Assembly (NCBI RefSeq): GCF_013911755.1
Contig: NZ_JACESP010000021.1
Location: 1 to 64,000, forward strand
DNA: 64,000 bases
Source of the DNA: Sphingosinicella sp.
GTDB lineage: Bacteria > Pseudomonadota > Alphaproteobacteria > Sphingomonadales > Sphingomonadaceae
Reading direction: 5' to 3'
The notes beneath the pieces were generated by a model. That model did not search any database, had not been told where the DNA came from, and worked only from the letters and a program-made list of their open reading frames with translations. Shown piece after piece: positions 36,125 through 44,957 of the stretch; position 1 is the first letter of the stretch, and every line of letters begins with the position of its first letter. The translations under genes were made by a program, and so were the position numbers.

Positions 36125-38332
36125 ATGGCGAAACGACCCACCCCCGGCCTCCCCACCCGCGAACAGATCCTGAGCTTCGTCGCGGAGTCCCCTTCTCCCG
36201 TCGGCAAGCGCGAGATCGCCAAGGCGTTCGGGCTGACCGCGCAGGACAAGATCTTGCTGAAGGCGATGCTGAAGGACATGGCGAACGAGGGCCTGCTCGA
36301 CAGCGGGCCGGGCCGCGCCTTCCACAAGGGCGGCGGACTGCCGAAGGTGACGGTGCTGAAGATCGTCGGCATCGAGGGCGGACGCGCGGTCGCAGTGCCG
36401 GAAAGCTGGGCGAACGATACGCCCGCGCCGAAGGTGCGCGTCGTCGAGGGCCGGAAACGTGCGGCGCTGGCGGTGGGCGACCGCATCCTCGCGCGCATCG
36501 AGGAGACGGGGCGCGGGCACCTTGCCCATGTGATGAAGAAGATCGGCGCGTCTTCCGAAGATGCGCTGCTCGGCGTGCTGCGGCGCGATGCTTCGGGCTG
36601 GTTTCTCGTGCCGACGGACAAGCGGCTTCGATTCGACCTCAAGATCACCGATATTGGCGAGGCGGACGCGGGCGACCTCGTGCTCGCCGAACAATCGGGC
36701 CGCGGGGCGCGCGCGACCGGCCGCGTCGTGCAGCGGCTCGGCGATCCGATGGCGCCGCGCAGCTTCTCGCTGATCGCGATTCACGAAAAGGGTATTCCGC
36801 ACACGTTTTCCGAGGAAGCGCTCGCCGAAGCGGAAAAGGCCGCGAAGCTGCCGCTAGGGGCCCGCGAAGACCTGCGCGACCTGCCGCTCCTCACCATCGA
36901 CCCCGCCGACGCGCGCGACCATGACGACGCGGTGTGGGCGGCTGCGGACGACGATCCCGGCAATCCGGGCGGCTTCAAGGCGATCGTCGCGATCGCCGAC
37001 GTCAGCTTCTACGTGCGCCCGGGCACCGCGATCGATCGCGAGGCGCGCGAACGGGGGAACAGCGTCTACTTCCCCGATCAAGTGGTGCCGATGCTGCCCG
37101 AGGCGCTCTCGACCGATGCGTGCTCGCTGAACGCGAACGAAGACAAGGCGGTGCTCGCCTGCCACCTGACGATCGCGCGCGACGGCACGGTGAAAGACTG
37201 GCGCTTTACGCGCGCGGTGATGCACGGCGTCGCGAACCTCGCCTACGAGACGGTGCAGGAGGCGATCGACGGGAAGATCGAGCACGCGCTGACGGAGAGC
37301 GTTCTGCGGCCGCTGTGGGCAGCCTGGACCGCGCTCAAGTCCGCGCGCGACAGGCGCGATCCGCTGGCGCTCAACATGCCGGAGCGGCGCGTGATCCTCG
37401 ACGAGAAGGGCCGGATCGCGGAAATCCGTGTGCGCGAGCAGCTTCCGGCGCATCAGCTGATCGAGGACTTCATGATCGCGGCGAACGTCGCGGCGGCGAA
37501 GGCGCTGGAGGCGAAGACGTCGCCGGTCGTCTACCGCGTGCACGAGCGGCCGAGCCGGGAAAAGCTGGTGACGCTGTCCGATTACGTGAAGTCGCTGGGG
37601 CTCAGTCTGTCGCTCGGGCAAGTGGTGACGCCGACGACGTTCAACCGGCTGCTGGCGCGGATCACCGAGCCGGCGCTGCTCGAACAGGTTTCCGAGCAGG
37701 TGCTGCGCAGCCAGGCACAGGCGTTCTACGGCACCGACAACCTCGGCCACTTCGGGCTCGCGCTCGGCAGCTACGCGCACTTCACCTCACCGATCCGGCG
37801 CTATTCGGACACGCTCGTCCACCGGGCGCTGGTGCGGGCGTACAAGATCGGCGAGGGCGGGCTGACCGACGAGGAAATGCGCGCCCTGCCCCGCACCGCC
37901 GAGCATATCTCGATGACCGAGCGGCGCGCGATGGAAGCGGAGCGCGACACGATCGACCGATACGTTGCGGCGTATCTCGCGCAACATGTGGGGCAGATCG
38001 TCCGCACGCGGATCAGTGGGGTGACGCGCTTCGGGCTGTTCGCGAGCGTCGAGGGCGTGGGCGGCGACGGGCTGATCCCGATGTCGATGCTGGGCGCCGA
38101 GCGCTTCCACTTCGACGAGGCGACCAAGACGATCGAAGGGCTGATGACGGGGGTGACCTATCACGTGGGGCAGCGGCTTGAGCTGCGGCTGGCCGATGCG
38201 AACCCGATCAGCGGGGCGCTGCGCTTCGAGTTTCCCGATGGGCCAGCGCCGCGGGCGGGCAATCGACCACCGCCGCGCAAGGGGCGTCCTCCGCTGCCGA
38301 AGGGCACGGGCAAGGTGAGACGGAGACGGTAG
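36125..38332 (+). CDS. rnr: Ribonuclease R
   Basis: A 735-residue 3'-5' exoribonuclease of the RNB family. Order of domains: N-terminal winged helix (TREQILSFVAESPSPVGKREIAKAFGL), cold-shock domains, the RNB catalytic domain (LLTIDPADARDHDDAVWA with the metal-binding aspartates, ADVSFYVRPG, RGNSVYFPDQVVPMLPE, SYAHFTSPIRRYSDTLVHRAL) and an S1 domain (GQIVRTRISGVTRFGLFASVE). The C-terminus is a basic Arg/Pro/Lys tail. Length and tail favour RNase R over RNase II. The start ATG 36125 is preceded by GAGGGG. Confidence 0.96.
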   Translation: MAKRPTPGLPTREQILSFVAESPSPVGKREIAKAFGLTAQDKILLKAMLKDMANEGLLDSGPGRAFHKGGGLPKVTVLKIVGIEGGRAVAVPESWANDTPAPKVRVVEGRKRAALAVGDRILARIEETGRGHLAHVMKKIGASSEDALLGVLRRDASGWFLVPTDKRLRFDLKITDIGEADAGDLVLAEQSGRGARATGRVVQRLGDPMAPRSFSLIAIHEKGIPHTFSEEALAEAEKAAKLPLGAREDLRDLPLLTIDPADARDHDDAVWAAADDDPGNPGGFKAIVAIADVSFYVRPGTAIDREARERGNSVYFPDQVVPMLPEALSTDACSLNANEDKAVLACHLTIARDGTVKDWRFTRAVMHGVANLAYETVQEAIDGKIEHALTESVLRPLWAAWTALKSARDRRDPLALNMPERRVILDEKGRIAEIRVREQLPAHQLIEDFMIAANVAAAKALEAKTSPVVYRVHERPSREKLVTLSDYVKSLGLSLSLGQVVTPTTFNRLLARITEPALLEQVSEQVLRSQAQAFYGTDNLGHFGLALGSYAHFTSPIRRYSDTLVHRALVRAYKIGEGGLTDEEMRALPRTAEHISMTERRAMEAERDTIDRYVAAYLAQHVGQIVRTRISGVTRFGLFASVEGVGGDGLIPMSMLGAERFHFDEATKTIEGLMTGVTYHVGQRLELRLADANPISGALRFEFPDGPAPRAGNRPPPRKGRPPLPKGTGKVRRRR

Positions 38333-38335
38333 GAC

Positions 38336-38584
38336 TTACGCCGCGTCGAGCAGGCGGAACATGCGGTCGATGCGCGGCTGGAGCGTGGTGACGCTGGCCA
38401 GCGTTTCCTCGGCCGCGTGAACCTCGGCCGCGAAATCATTGAAACCGAACGCCTTCGCGAGACCTTTCAGCGAATGCAGCTGTCGCCGCACTTCGCCGTG
38501 GCTCCCCGCGAGCAAGAGCAGCTGGATGTCCTCCAGCTTGTCGGACAGCTCCTGATGCAGCGATTCGAAGTCTTCGTCGATCAT
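38336..38584 (-). CDS. HPt-domain phosphotransfer protein
   Basis: An 82-residue single-domain histidine phosphotransferase. The phosphorylated histidine is His37 in RRQLHSLKGLAKAFGF (HxxKG motif). The rest is helical. It could relay phosphate between a hybrid kinase and a response regulator; candidates in this window are DivK (39735) and the kinase at 45334, but linkage is not shown. It is distinct from ChpT, which is longer. The stop is four bases from the convergent rnr stop. It is divergent from the arginase-family gene. Confidence 0.85.
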   Translation of the reverse strand: MIDEDFESLHQELSDKLEDIQLLLLAGSHGEVRRQLHSLKGLAKAFGFNDFAAEVHAAEETLASVTTLQPRIDRMFRLLDAA

Positions 38585-38632
38585 GCCCGAAGGCTAGTGG
38601 GAAAGTCGTTAGAACAGGGTTAAGCACGCGCC

Positions 38633-39418
38633 ATGTCGATCAGCCTTCTCGGATTCGCCTGGGACGCCAGTTCGTCCTACGCGCGCGGCGCGGCACTCGC
38701 GCCTTCGGTGGTACGCGGATTGCTGTTCAGCGAGGCCTCCAGCCCCTACAGCATCGACGGCGTCGACCTCGCGGACGCGTTCGGCGACCGGCACTTTCCC
38801 GACCTGCCCGAGGACGCCGCAGAGGCGCGCGCGATCATGACCGCCACGGTTGCCGCCGCGCTGAAAGCCGGCCGGCGGCCGCTCAGCATCGGCGGCGATC
38901 ATTCGGTGACCTATCCGATCCTCAGCGCCATGAAGGCCGCGCACGGGCCGGTGAACGTGCTGCATGTCGATGCGCACCCAGACCTTTACGAGGACCTTGG
39001 CGGCGACCGCTATTCGCACGCCTGCCCGTTCGCACGCGCCCTCGACGACGGCTGCATCGCCAATCTCGTGCAGGTGGGCATCCGCAGCGCAACGCCGCAG
39101 CAGCGCGCGCGGAGCGCGGCGGCGGGCGGCGTGATGCTGGGCGCCGACGCATGGGACTGCGTGCCGTGGGAGCGGCTGCAGGGGCCGGTCTACGTCTCGA
39201 TCGACCTCGACGGGCTCGACCCGGCGTTCGCGCCCGGCGTCTCCCACCCCGAACCCGGCGGGCTTTCGACGCGCGAACTGCTGACGCTGATCGCGCGCGT
39301 GCCGGGCGAGATCGTGGGCGCCGACGTCGTCGAGCTGAACCCCGAGCGCGATATCGGGATGCTGACGGCGGGCGTTGCGGTGCGCCTCGTCAAGGAACTG
39401 GCCGCCAGAATGCTGTGA
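38633..39418 (+). CDS. Arginase/agmatinase-family ureohydrolase
   Basis: A 261-residue binuclear manganese enzyme. Metal ligands are visible in IGGDHSVTYP (His), LHVDAHPDLYEDL (DAHxD, three ligands) and VSIDLDGLDPAFAPGVSHPEPGGLS (DxDxxDP). These are diagnostic for the ureohydrolase family (arginase, agmatinase, formiminoglutamase, guanidinase). The protein is shorter than typical agmatinases (about 300), and specificity is not evident. The guanidinium exporter lies 2.5 kb upstream, which makes a guanidino substrate worth considering but does not prove it. Confidence 0.85.
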   Translation: MSISLLGFAWDASSSYARGAALAPSVVRGLLFSEASSPYSIDGVDLADAFGDRHFPDLPEDAAEARAIMTATVAAALKAGRRPLSIGGDHSVTYPILSAMKAAHGPVNVLHVDAHPDLYEDLGGDRYSHACPFARALDDGCIANLVQVGIRSATPQQRARSAAAGGVMLGADAWDCVPWERLQGPVYVSIDLDGLDPAFAPGVSHPEPGGLSTRELLTLIARVPGEIVGADVVELNPERDIGMLTAGVAVRLVKELAARML

Positions 39419-39424
39419 CGCCGC

Positions 39425-39453
39425 TTGACTCAGGGGCGCGTTTTCGGCATTAG
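39425..39453 (+). promoter_or_regulatory. Putative sigma-70 promoter for rpmG
   Basis: TTGACT (39425-39430), 17 bases, then CATTAG (39448-39453), about 80 bases upstream of the rpmG start. The -35 box is near consensus and the -10 box is weak. The intergenic region is otherwise empty. Confidence 0.4.
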
Positions 39454-39531
39454 CCCGCCCGTAAGCGCGGCGCTAAAGACGCCGCGTTCTTTTTTGAACC
39501 ACCAGAGATCAAGCGCAAGGACTGCCGCGCC

Positions 39532-39699
39532 ATGGCCAAACCAACGACCGTCAAGATCAAGCTCGTCAGCACGGCCGACACCGGCTTCTTCTACGTGACG
39601 AAGAAGAATCCGCGCACGCAGACCGAGAAGTTCACCTTCCGCAAGTACGATCCCGTCGTGCGCAAGCATGTCGAGTTCAAGGAAGCGAAGATCAAGTAA
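39532..39699 (+). CDS. rpmG: 50S ribosomal protein L33
   Basis: A 55-residue ribosomal protein: [20 protein letters not shown], then [20 protein letters not shown] and [15 protein letters not shown]. This is a canonical alphaproteobacterial L33, lacking the zinc-binding cysteines found in some other L33 proteins (the C-minus form). The start is ATG 39532 and the stop TAA is at 39697-39699. It is a single gene followed by a small terminator. The C-minus form suits growth under low zinc. Confidence 0.98.
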   Translation: MAKPTTVKIKLVSTADTGFFYVTKKNPRTQTEKFTFRKYDPVVRKHVEFKEAKIK

Positions 39700-39724
39700 G
39701 GCGGCACGGCCGCCTTCCCTTTCC
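39700..39724 (+). terminator. Probable terminator after rpmG
   Basis: GGCGGC (39700-39705) pairs with GCCGCC (39709-39714), six pairs with a three-base loop, directly after the stop codon. A pyrimidine-rich TTCCCTTTCC follows instead of a pure T-run. Confidence 0.5.
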
Positions 39725-39734
39725 GCCGGCCGCT

Positions 39735-40097
39735 CTAGGCGTATTGGCGGACGGTTTCGATAAAGCGCATCACCGAGATCGGCTTGGCGATATACGCCTC
39801 GCAGCCGCCGGCCTTGATGCGCTCTTCATCGCCTTTCATCGCAAACGCCGTGACCGCGACGACGGGAATGTCGCTCAGCGCCGCGTCGCTTTTCAGCCAG
39901 CCGGTGACCTCCAGCCCCGAGACTTCGGGAAGCTGGATATCCATGAGGATCAGGTCGGGGCGGTCCGCGCGCACCAGATCGGGCACGCTGCGCCCGTCGC
40001 GCGTTTTCATCGTGCGATAGCCGTGTGCTTCCAGAAGGTCGCAGAACAGCTTCATATTGAGGTCGTTATCCTCGACGACGAGGACGGTTTTCTGCAT
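39735..40097 (-). CDS. divK: Single-domain response regulator DivK
   Basis: A 120-residue receiver domain that matches Div[24 protein letters not shown], Asp53 in [18 protein letters not shown], and [31 protein letters not shown]. DivK, phosphorylated by DivJ and dephosphorylated by PleC, lowers CtrA activity and so controls the G1-S transition and polarity in Caulobacter. The start is ATG 40095-40097, with AGAGGG five bases upstream on the minus strand. In Caulobacter divK is followed by pleD; here no pleD follows, and the DGC gene at 43461 is not PleD. Confidence 0.94.
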   Translation of the reverse strand: MQKTVLVVEDNDLNMKLFCDLLEAHGYRTMKTRDGRSVPDLVRADRPDLILMDIQLPEVSGLEVTGWLKSDAALSDIPVVAVTAFAMKGDEERIKAGGCEAYIAKPISVMRFIETVRQYA

Positions 40098-40200
40098 GGT
40101 GCCCTCTTCGCAAGCCCTGCCGCGCATTTAGCCCCGCGAACCGGCTTGCTGAACAATCGCCTTGGCGAATGGTTGATACAATCCTAATTGTCCAGAGTTA

Positions 40201-40479
40201 ATGACCTCTTACCAATCTGCCCTAACGCGCGAGGAGGCCGAAGTGATGGCGCTGCACGCCCTGGCGTGGGTTGCGAGCGACGAACGGCTTGGACCACGCC
40301 TGCTGGCGCTGACCGGTCTTGACGCGGCAACGCTGAGGGCGCGGGCCGGAAGCGCGGAAATTCTCGGCGCAACGCTCGATTTCCTTGCCGCACACGAGGC
40401 TGACTTCATCGCCTGTGCCGAAGCGATCGGCACCGAACCCGCCCGGCTCGCGGCGGCGCGCGGGAGGCTCGGGCAATGA
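40201..40479 (+). CDS. DUF3572 family protein
   Basis: A 92-residue helical protein (MTSYQSALTREEAEVMALHA, LAWVASDERLGPRLLALTGLDAATLRARA, ILGATLDFLAAHEADFIACAEAI). The ALAWLAxDxxxLxRFLxxxGL-like pattern and LDFLxxHE are those of DUF3572, a family of alphaproteobacteria. Function unknown. In Caulobacter and relatives it is, as I recall, usually next to divK, and that is so here (divergent, 103 bases apart). It overlaps the following HAD gene by four bases (ATGA). Confidence 0.85.
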   Translation: MTSYQSALTREEAEVMALHALAWVASDERLGPRLLALTGLDAATLRARAGSAEILGATLDFLAAHEADFIACAEAIGTEPARLAAARGRLGQ

Positions 40480-41087
40480 CGAAGCCACTTCTCATCTGCG
40501 ACTGCGACGAGGTGCTGCTGCACTTCGCAGGGCCGTTTCGCACCTATCTTGACACCGCGCACGCGCTTGAGCTCAACTTCGAAAGCTTCGCGCTTTCGGG
40601 CAACATCCGGCGCAAGGCGGATGGCAGCCTCATCGAACGCAAGGACATCGGCGCGCTCGTCGACGGCTTCTTCGCGAACGCCATGGAGGGCCAGTCGGTG
40701 GTGGAAGGCGCGGTCGAGGCGCTCGGCGTCCTTTCCGGCCACTACGAAATCGTCATCCTCACCAACATCCGCGACACTTACCGCGACCGCCGCCGCGCGC
40801 AGATCGCCGCGCTCGGGATGCCCTTCCCCGTCTATGTGAACGATGGCCCGAAAGGCCCTGCCGTCACCACGCTGATGCGCGAACACGGCCGGGACGCCGC
40901 CGTTTTCATCGACGACTTGCCCCCGCACCATAGTTCGGTAAAGCGGGACGCGCCGCACGTGCACCGGCTGCACATGGTCGCCGATCCGGAGCTGAGACCT
41001 CTGATCCCGGCCGCAGACGATGCGCACGCACGGATCGATATCTGGTCTCAGGCATTACCGTATCTGCTCAGGCAGACGGCGCCGTAA
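40476..41087 (+). CDS. HAD-superfamily hydrolase
   Basis: A 203-residue haloacid-dehalogenase-like protein. The catalytic motif I is LLICDCDEVLLHF (Asp9 nucleophile, Asp11), motif II is ILTNIRDTY, and motif IV is VFIDDLPPHH. A small helical cap follows motif I (GALVDGFFANAMEGQSVVEGA). It probably dephosphorylates a small molecule; specificity unknown. Start ATG 40476 overlaps the DUF3572 stop, so it is coupled to that gene. It leads a run of close genes on the same strand. Confidence 0.85.
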   Translation: MTKPLLICDCDEVLLHFAGPFRTYLDTAHALELNFESFALSGNIRRKADGSLIERKDIGALVDGFFANAMEGQSVVEGAVEALGVLSGHYEIVILTNIRDTYRDRRRAQIAALGMPFPVYVNDGPKGPAVTTLMREHGRDAAVFIDDLPPHHSSVKRDAPHVHRLHMVADPELRPLIPAADDAHARIDIWSQALPYLLRQTAP

Positions 41088-41121
41088 CGACCCGACGGGC
41101 AATGAAAGGGAATCTCCGGTC

Positions 41122-41583
41122 ATGAGTATTGAAGCGCGTCTCGCCGAACTTGGAATCACGCTGCCGAAAGCCTCCGCGCCCGCGGCGAACTATGTGCCTA
41201 CGGTTCTGCATGGAAACACGCTCTACATCTCCGGCCAGATCCCCTTCCGCGAGGACGGCACGCTCGTGCTCGGACGGCTTGGTGAAGACATGGACGTCGC
41301 GGCCGGCCAGGCGACCGCGCGGCTCTGCGGCATCGGCATCCTTGCGCAGGCCCAGGCTGCGCTGGGCAGCCTCGACCGCATCGAGCGCGTATTGAAGCTT
41401 GGCGCGTTCGTTTCGAGCACGGCGAATTTCTTCGACCAGCCGAAGGTTGCCAACGGATGCAGCGATCTTATGGTCGAGGTTCTGGGAGACGCGGGGCGGC
41501 ACGCGCGGAGCGCGGTGGGCGTCCCTGCGCTGCCGCTCGGCGTCGCCGTCGAGATCGACGCCGTGATTGCCGTGAAGGTCTGA
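41122..41583 (+). CDS. RidA family protein
   Basis: A 153-residue member of the RidA/YjgF family, which includes imine deaminases that remove reactive enamines made by PLP enzymes. Motifs are LHGNTLYISGQIPFREDG and GRLGEDMDVAAGQATARLCG, with the conserved arginine in GRHARSAVGVPALPLGVAVEIDAV. The arginine that binds the substrate carboxylate is kept, so activity is plausible. It belongs to a longer subgroup (about 150 residues) than the 128-residue RidA. The start is ATG 41122. It lies between the HAD and GDPD genes. Confidence 0.9.
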   Translation: MSIEARLAELGITLPKASAPAANYVPTVLHGNTLYISGQIPFREDGTLVLGRLGEDMDVAAGQATARLCGIGILAQAQAALGSLDRIERVLKLGAFVSSTANFFDQPKVANGCSDLMVEVLGDAGRHARSAVGVPALPLGVAVEIDAVIAVKV

Positions 41584-41593
41584 ACGGAGCCAG

Positions 41594-42340
41594 ATGCTGC
41601 GAAACACACCCCGCGATCTCGAGTTTCTCACCCGCCATCCCTTTGCGCACAGGGGGCTGCACGGCGCGCCGGGTGTGCCCGAGAACAGCAGGGCAGCGTT
41701 CGAACGTGCGATCGCCGCAGGCTATGGCATCGAGCTCGATGTCCGGCGCACGGCAGACAAGGACGCGGTGGTGTTTCACGATGCCGAGCTGCCCCGCCTC
41801 GTCAACGCCGGCGGGCGCATCGCCGATCTGACCGTCGGCGAACTGGCCGCATTCCGCCTTTCGGGGACTGACGAAACCATCCGCACGCTGCGCGAGGTGC
41901 TGAGCGAGATCGGCGGGCGCGCGCCAACGCTGGTGGAAGTGAAGTCTCCGGGTCGGCGCGGCTATGGCAGCCTTTGCCGCGCGGTGCGCCGTGCGCTGGA
42001 AGGCGCAAACGGCTGGACGGCAGTGATGTCGTTCGATCCGCGCATCGTGCGCTGGTTCCGCGAGCACAGCCCGCACACCGTGCGCGGGCTCGTCGTGAGC
42101 AAGGAAGGCCGCGGGAATACCGGCGTTCGGGGCTGGCTTTCGCGCAACCTCGCGGTTCGCAGCGCGAAGCCGCACTTCCTTGCCTTCGACATTAATTCGC
42201 TGCCCTGCGGCTTTGCTGAACGCCAGCGCCGCAAGGGCCTCCCGGTACTGACCTGGACGGTGCGGGGTGAGGAAGCGCGCGCACGGGCCGCCGTGCACGC
42301 CGACCAGATCATCTTCGAGGATACCCCGGGACACGCATGA
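41594..42340 (+). CDS. ugpQ: Glycerophosphodiester phosphodiesterase
   Basis: A 248-residue GDPD-family enzyme that hydrolyses glycerophosphodiesters to glycerol-3-phosphate and an alcohol. The catalytic features are FAHRGLHG (His), PENSRAAFERAIAAGYGIELDV (Glu and Asp metal ligands) and VFHDAELPRL (His), then LVEVKSP and a final VLTWTVRGEE. Length and lack of signal peptide suggest a cytoplasmic enzyme. It starts 11 bases after the RidA gene and overlaps the next gene (ATGA). Confidence 0.92.
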   Translation: MLRNTPRDLEFLTRHPFAHRGLHGAPGVPENSRAAFERAIAAGYGIELDVRRTADKDAVVFHDAELPRLVNAGGRIADLTVGELAAFRLSGTDETIRTLREVLSEIGGRAPTLVEVKSPGRRGYGSLCRAVRRALEGANGWTAVMSFDPRIVRWFREHSPHTVRGLVVSKEGRGNTGVRGWLSRNLAVRSAKPHFLAFDINSLPCGFAERQRRKGLPVLTWTVRGEEARARAAVHADQIIFEDTPGHA

Positions 42341-43479
42341 CCGGCACGCCGGCGACTTTCCGGATCGTGACATCGGCCGCGGACATTTCCGCGGCCGACT
42401 GGAACGCCTGCGCGGGGGACAACAACCCGTTCACGCTGCACGCCTTCATCAGCGCGCTGGAGGATTCGGGGAGCGCGGTTGCCGCTGCAGGGTGGCAGGC
42501 GGCGCACGCGGTACTGGAAGATGCGAACGGCGCCATTCTCGGCATCGCGCCCGCCTATGCGAAATCACACTCGCAGGGCGAATATGTGTTCGACCACGGC
42601 TGGGCGGACGCGTTCGAGCGCGCGGGCGGGCGCTATTATCCCAAATATCAGATGGCGGTGCCGTTCACGCCCGCAACCGGCCCGCGCCTGCTCTTGCAGG
42701 ATACCGCCCACGCGCCCGCGCTGATCGCCGGGATCACGCAATTCTGCGCGCGCCAGCAGATCTCGTCCGCGCACGCCACGTTCATCGCGCCCGAGCAGGT
42801 GCCGCTGTTCGCGGACGCGGGCTGGCTGATCCGGCACACCGAACAGTTCCACTGGCACAACGCGGGATACGGCACATTCGAGGATTTCCTCGGCAGCCTC
42901 GCCTCGCGCAAGCGCAAGACCATCCGTCGCGAACGGCGGGAGGCGGCGGAAAGCGGCCTTCGCATCGTGGCACTTTCGGGTGCGGACATACGCGAGACGC
43001 ACTGGGACGCGTTCTGGCACTTCTATCAGGACACCGGCAGCCGCAAATGGGGCCAACCCTACCTGACCCGCGCCTTCTTCAGCCTGATCGGCGCACGCAT
43101 GGCCGAGCGCGTGCTGCTGGTGCTGGCGATGGACGGCGACACGCCCGTGGCGGGCGCGCTGAACTTCATCGGCGGGGACTGCCTCTACGGGCGCTACTGG
43201 GGCGCAGTGCGCGACCTGCCCTTCCTGCACTTCGAACTCTGCTACTATCAGGCCATCGACTACGCGATCACGCATGGCCTCGCCCGCGTCGAGGCGGGCG
43301 CGCAGGGGCCGCACAAGCTCGCACGGGGCTATGTGCCGGTGGTGACGACCTCCGCGCACCATATCCAGCATCCAGGGCTGCGGCGGGCCATCGAGGACTA
43401 TCTGGAGCGCGAACGCCCGGCGATTGCCGCGGACATCCGCGCGATGGAGAGCTTCACGCCCTACCGGCGCGGTTCATAA
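42337..43479 (+). CDS. GNAT/FemAB-like protein (DUF482, peptidogalycan biosynthesis-like)
   Basis: A 380-residue protein of the DUF482/peptidogalycan-type GNAT family. Markers are NPFTLHAFISALEDSGS, HATFIAPEQVPLFADAGWLIRHTEQFHWHNAGYGTFEDFLGSLASRKRKTIRRERR, and VAGALNFIGGDCLYGRYWGAVRDLPFLHFELCYYQAIDYAI. The HW-N...Y-x-FEDFL and SLxSRKRKxIRKER segments are diagnostic. The enzyme is thought to add amino acids or acyl groups; substrate unknown. It overlaps the GDPD gene at the front and the convergent GGDEF gene at the back by 19 bases. Confidence 0.88.
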   Translation: MTGTPATFRIVTSAADISAADWNACAGDNNPFTLHAFISALEDSGSAVAAAGWQAAHAVLEDANGAILGIAPAYAKSHSQGEYVFDHGWADAFERAGGRYYPKYQMAVPFTPATGPRLLLQDTAHAPALIAGITQFCARQQISSAHATFIAPEQVPLFADAGWLIRHTEQFHWHNAGYGTFEDFLGSLASRKRKTIRRERREAAESGLRIVALSGADIRETHWDAFWHFYQDTGSRKWGQPYLTRAFFSLIGARMAERVLLVLAMDGDTPVAGALNFIGGDCLYGRYWGAVRDLPFLHFELCYYQAIDYAITHGLARVEAGAQGPHKLARGYVPVVTTSAHHIQHPGLRRAIEDYLERERPAIAADIRAMESFTPYRRGS

Positions 43480-44846
43480 AGCCGGGCACAGGCGCGGCCC
43501 GCCTGCTTCGCGGCATAGAGCGCTACGTCCGCCGCCTTGACGAAATCCGCCGCGTTTGCCGCGTGATCGGGATAGAAAGCCACGCCTACGCTTGCCGTGC
43601 TCTCGCCGGGCTCCTCGCCGCCTGTCGTTCCGGCATGAACCGCCTGCGCCGCAAGCGCCATCACATCCTCGCCGTGCCGCCCGGCATCGGGAAGGATGAT
43701 CGCGAACTCATCGCCGCCGAGCCGCGCGACCGAACCGCCGGGGAACGCATCGCGCAGGCGCCGTGCCGCGCGGCGCAGCAACGCATCGCCCACGTCATGG
43801 CCGAAGCCGTCGTTGACCGCCTTGAAGTGATCGAGGTCGAACAGCATCAGCGCCATCCGGCCGCCCCGCGCGTCGGTTTCCCGCATCGCAGCGAGCAGCA
43901 GCTCCTGGAAACGCCCCCGGTTGGGAAGCTCGGTGAGCACATCGTGCGCGGCGAGCCAGCGCAGGCGATCGTCGCGTTCGCGCTGCTCGGTCATGTCGGT
44001 GCGCGTCCCGATCATGCGGAGCGCCTTTCCGTTCGCATCGCGCTCGACGACGCGGCCGCGCTCTGCCACCCACACCCATCCGCCATCCTTGCAGCGCAGG
44101 CGATGCTCGAGGTTCACCATCGGTTGCTCGCCCTTGAGGCACGCGGTGATGCTGCGGCTATGCTCTGCGAGATCGTCCGGGTGGATATAATCGGCGAAGC
44201 CGGCGGCGTGGCCCTTCACCTCCTCGCTCGCATAGCCCTGAATCGCGAGCGCGCTGTCGCTGAGCCAGACATCGCCCGACACGATATCCCAGTCCCACAC
44301 GCCGACGCGGGTACCGTCGAGCGCGAGCGACAGGCGGGTTTCGAGCCCCTGAAGCGTCTCGGTTGCAGCCTGACGCTCGCTGACATCGATGACTGCGCCG
44401 ACGTAGCCGTCGTAATCCCCGGTCTCGTTGAAGCGCGGGGCGCCCACGTTGAGTACCCAGGCGATCGATCCGTCGGCGCGCTGGGTGCGATATTCGACGG
44501 CGTAGCGTTCGCGGCGGTCGGTTGCGGCGATCAGTTGCTCCGCCACGCGGCGGCGATCGTCGGGGTGGACCGTCGCGATCCAGTTGCCGAGATCGTGCTG
44601 GCGCGTGCCCGTGAGGTCGTACCAGTTGTCGGAGATGAAGGTGACGTTGCGCCGCTCGTCAGCCATCCAGATGACGATGGGGAGCGATGCGGAAAGTTGC
44701 CGGAACTGGGTTTCGTAACGCTTGCGGAGTGCCTTTTCGCGGGCCAGTTCGGCGCGCAGCGTGGCAAGCTCGTCTTCACGCGACTCGGAAGGCTTTGCAG
44801 GAAATGCTTTGATTTCCGATACTTTTCCAGACAACCGCGTCGCCAA
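43461..44846 (-). CDS. PAS-PAS-GGDEF diguanylate cyclase
   Basis: A cytoplasmic signalling protein of about 461 residues. A short coiled-coil-like start (ELATLRAELAREKALRKRYETQF) leads to two PAS/PAC domains (ISDNWYDLTGTRQ..., WDWDIVSGDVWLS..., each ending in VIDVSERQ or TDMTEQRERD). The GGDEF domain follows with ARLGGDEFAIILP and LFDLDHFKAVNDGFGHDVGDALL, so the active site is intact. The RxxD inhibitory site five residues before GGDEF is absent. The start is uncertain: I take TTG 44844-44846 after AGGGGG; TTG 44918 is possible but lies inside a hairpin. No EAL domain is present. Confidence 0.88.
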   Translation of the reverse strand: MATRLSGKVSEIKAFPAKPSESREDELATLRAELAREKALRKRYETQFRQLSASLPIVIWMADERRNVTFISDNWYDLTGTRQHDLGNWIATVHPDDRRRVAEQLIAATDRRERYAVEYRTQRADGSIAWVLNVGAPRFNETGDYDGYVGAVIDVSERQAATETLQGLETRLSLALDGTRVGVWDWDIVSGDVWLSDSALAIQGYASEEVKGHAAGFADYIHPDDLAEHSRSITACLKGEQPMVNLEHRLRCKDGGWVWVAERGRVVERDANGKALRMIGTRTDMTEQRERDDRLRWLAAHDVLTELPNRGRFQELLLAAMRETDARGGRMALMLFDLDHFKAVNDGFGHDVGDALLRRAARRLRDAFPGGSVARLGGDEFAIILPDAGRHGEDVMALAAQAVHAGTTGGEEPGESTASVGVAFYPDHAANAADFVKAADVALYAAKQAGRACARLYEPRR

Positions 44847-44957
44847 GGCGCCAGTCCCCCTGCTGCTTACGACAGCAGATATAGCAAGCGGCCATTTCGC
44901 TTTATTTGCAAGCCCCAAGCGCCTGATTTCTCAGGCTTGCAGTGATTCGGACCAGGC

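Noticed and set aside
40098-40200. CtrA box (TTAA-N7-TTAA) in front of divK
   Set aside because: Only one TTAA half is present in the region, with no partner at the right distance.
42267-44945. Long plus-strand frame across the FemAB-like and GGDEF genes
   Set aside because: It is out of frame with the FemAB-like gene and antisense to GGDEF; no motifs are present.
44919-44957. Hairpin between the Sel1 gene and the GGDEF gene as a terminator
   Set aside because: The stem has a bulge and no T-run follows, so I do not list it as a terminator; it does make the TTG 44918 start less likely.
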